A stretch of 64,000 nt of DNA from Ophthalmolycus amberensis (lineage: Eukaryota > Chordata > Actinopteri > Perciformes > Zoarcidae). Shown here in pieces: positions 61,377 to 64,000 of this stretch. Numbering within the stretch: position 1 is the first letter of the stretch; the number at the start of each line of letters is the position of its first letter. The position numbers were made by a program, and so were the translations under genes. The notes under the pieces were generated by a model. It was not told where the DNA came from. It worked only from the letters and a program-made list of their open reading frames with translations, and did no database searches. The DNA lies in contig JAFEUB010001474.1 in NCBI GenBank assembly GCA_024529925.1, positions 580,677 through 644,676 of the forward strand. Direction: 5' to 3'.

Positions 61377-61813
61377 GGGGTCGGTGGCTGTCAATCAGAG
61401 TCAGTGGAGCATGAGGATGGAGGAGGGGCGTTGCTGTGGGGAACGAGGGAAAGAATCCCTTCTTGCTGCACATTTCATTTTTTACCCTTATTATCATTTA
61501 TAACAAGATTGTTATTGGTTTAATTTATTTCTGTTAACTGAATATTTTTTACATTGTATTGACCTTTTTGGGGAGTTTTCTTTAATATGTATTTATTCAG
61601 TTTCACTGAAATAAGTACATTTTATAACTAAATAAATAATACAAAGAACTGAATCCTGAACTGTACCGTGTGTCCTGCAGCTGAATGGACCAATCAGACG
61701 CTTAGTTTGTTTGGTTTTGAACAGTTTGAATAAGTTAACACGGACTAGTTTACTTTGCTCCATCTGTACTTCTGCTTCTTCCTCTTCCCAACCCCCCAGC
61801 AGACTGAATATTA

Positions 61814-61816
<3 letters not shown>

Positions 61817-61851
<35 letters not shown>
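61817..61851 (+). repeat. (CA)n microsatellite
   Basis: About 17 CA units. Confidence 0.95.
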
Positions 61852-61853
<2 letters not shown>

Positions 61854-62040
61854 CGCAGCATACGTTCAGGGGTCAATATGCCAATGCCAGCCTCAGTCCT
61901 GCTGGGGATTATGGGTCTGCTGAGCAGTAGCTGTCAGCAATGTGAAGGCCTCACTATCTAACAATCTCACACTGTAGCTGAATCTCTCTGGAGTTTTTAT
62001 ACAAGTGAGATCGTCCTTCAAGCTTCTCCTATCCCTGGAG

Positions 62041-62088
62041 GTGTGTGTGTGTGTGTGTGTGTGTGTGTAGGTGTGTGTGTGTGTGTCA
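62041..62088 (+). repeat. (TG)n microsatellite
   Basis: TG run with one TAGG interruption. Confidence 0.95.
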
Positions 62089-63454
62089 GCTGCAGAGAGT
62101 GAACCCGCACACACACGTGCACACACAGCAGACCGGTTCTATCAGTCCACTAACCATCCAATTCTGGCTCCTAAAAATATATATTTATACTAATTTGCAC
62201 CATCAAATATTATCGCAATATGGAAACTCTCTTCATGGATGCATTGGAAAAATGCTCATATTTCATTTATTTCCTTACTACTTCTACTTGTGGCAAATAC
62301 AGCACGATGGACGGTTACTATGGTTATGTTTAGTATGTTTAGGTCGTCACAGATGGCGCCACAGGAGTGGAACTAGTTTAGTATGCTTGAGTCATGGCCT
62401 CAAAAGATTATTCAAATTGCAAAACTAGAATCAGAAAGAAGCAAATACAAAAGGGAGAGGGTACTACCATACAAAAAGGAGAAAAATACATTATCCATGT
62501 ATCCATGTTATGAAATGAAATATTTCGCTGATATGGACCTCAGAGTTTGGAGGCCAATTTTACAGGTTTTTTTGTGTCAGTAGCCTGGTGGGACAGTAAG
62601 GACTAAGGACTGTGTCCCATCATATAATGTACTCTTCCTCAAAAGCATTGCCAATGAACATGATCCAAACCATTTCGCAGGAGCTACATTAATACAATTT
62701 CCAGAAGATTAAAAGATCAAAAACTCCTAAAATATATACGACGAGTCCTCCAAATTAGAAGACAAAACATGGCCACACATGGAAGCGTGTTCCGATCCGA
62801 CGCCCTGATCAGCAGGACAACATCATAAAACAGTTACAGATCACTAAATAAAACAGGTTTTTGGGTACGGAGTAAGAGTTCGTTTGAGGTGCTTCTTAGA
62901 GAAGGATGCATGCTGACGGGAAAATCACTGGAAAACTCTGAGACGCTTTTTTAAACACTTAAAAGGACTTTATCGTAACGGCATAGTCGTGTGAGACCAA
63001 CTCCAATGCATTTCGGCATCAAGCCTTTGTCAGGGAGTCAAACAGCATTTGAAGTGCTTAGAGAGTTCCTAGTTACAATTCTCTGTTGGAAAGTGAATCA
63101 GTTTAACGATGGGATAAAGCTATGATTAAGGTTGCGTTAGGTCCTGCCACAAAACAAAAACAACTTGGTTGGGGAAACATTGTGTTGAAAATGTAAATGA
63201 GTGCTTTGTTAAGGTTAAGGGATCTCTGTCATCATTTATCATCGTGAACACGAGTTGGAAGTGGTAATCTTGAAGATTTTCACTTCAATAAATGTCTGTT
63301 AAGGCACCATCTATTGCCAAAAGTGGTAACACAATGGTGACTGGGCCGTAATGGCCCACTGATGACAGTATTGAGAACTGTGGCGACACTGAGAAGTGCT
63401 GCACTGCAGTCTATCTCCATTGCATGCACAGAAAAAGAACTATAGTTCCATTTC

Positions 63455-63565
63455 TTCTGGATCCGTTCCAGATCCGTCCCGCTGTGCAAGTGGACTCCGA
63501 TCCGGACCCGTTTTGCGGATCTGTTCCGGAGCCTATGATACCTCCAGGGCGGATCCGGAGCGGAG
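63455..63565 (+). other. GGATCCG-rich degenerate segment
   Basis: Words such as GGATCCGTTCCAGATCCG, CTCCGATCCGGACCCG, GCGGATCTGTTCCGG and GGCGGATCCGGAGCGG follow one another. The segment may be a short degenerate repeat or a transposon end. No ORF or partner end was identified. Confidence 0.3.
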
Positions 63566-64000
63566 TCAGTTTGCTATCTGGGTATGCTGTAGTATGGCAT
63601 TTTGGACGCAGCGCAAGACTCCAGACTGCTAGACAGTCCTTGTGTTCACTCAAATATAATTTCTAAATTAACCAGGACTGGCATCTTATGGATTGCTACT
63701 TTCAGGTTCTAGGACGACCGTCATGTTAAAAGAAACCAATGTTGACACAGAACCACTCCAGCAGAGCAGAATATTGCTATGCCACTTGCCAATCGCTTCT
63801 TGGGCAAACTCTCAGCACCGGTATCACAATGTATTTCTTTTTACAAATGGTGGAAAAGGATGATTGCATACTATTCAGGCCAATAGGATGTATGAAGATG
63901 TATTAGAAAGCAGCCGGACGTTTACAACCAATGTGGCGTCTTATCGTGGTTATCAATGATGACAAAGTGAAGAAGAGGGAACTGTAAATCCGCTGTACGG

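Overview
This window is vertebrate nuclear DNA, almost certainly from a ray-finned (teleost) fish. It is dominated by non-coding DNA with many (CA)n/(TG)n microsatellites, fish-type transposon remnants (L2-clade LINE, hAT, PIF/Harbinger-like, Tc1-like) and several dispersed repeats familiar from teleost genomes. No species is claimed. There are no bacterial-type genes, tRNAs, rRNAs or CRISPR arrays that can be supported.

The one host gene is on the minus strand: four consecutive internal coding exons of the netrin receptor DCC (dcc), encoding immunoglobulin domains 1 to 3. In transcription order they are Ig1 (39307-38942), Ig2 (26724-26437), the first half of Ig3 (20455-20305) and the second half of Ig3 (19252-19116). 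All have canonical AG/GT borders, and the phases join correctly (1-1, 1-1, 1-2, 2-1). The signal-peptide exon must lie beyond 64000, or was not recognised. Ig4 and everything after it must lie below position 1. The window is therefore a small part of a very large gene, and almost all of it is intron.

Layout: 1-19115 is the intron after Ig3. It carries a purine tract, an ITR-bounded Harbinger-like element, two copies of a second ITR element in opposite orientation, a third ITR element, and an L2 3' end that contains a 183-bp tandem duplication. The intron between Ig2 and Ig3 (20456-26436) holds two copies of another terminal-repeat element and an AT-rich tract. The intron between Ig1 and Ig2 (26725-38941) holds the most striking structure: a 4.3-kb array of about 88 copies of a 49-bp unit (about 31035-35378), with visible higher-order organisation. 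The 5' intron (39308-64000) holds an internally deleted L2 retrotransposon with a decayed ORF, a 27-bp minisatellite open in one frame on both strands, a 215-bp (GA)n tract, and an internally deleted hAT transposon with terminal inverted repeats and a perfect 8-bp target-site duplication.

Apart from dcc, the genes seen are decayed transposon genes and do not work together. I found no convincing novel system. The best leads are the higher-order 49-bp array inside dcc, the frame-preserving 183-bp and 27-bp tandem repeats, and the cleanly delimited DNA transposons.
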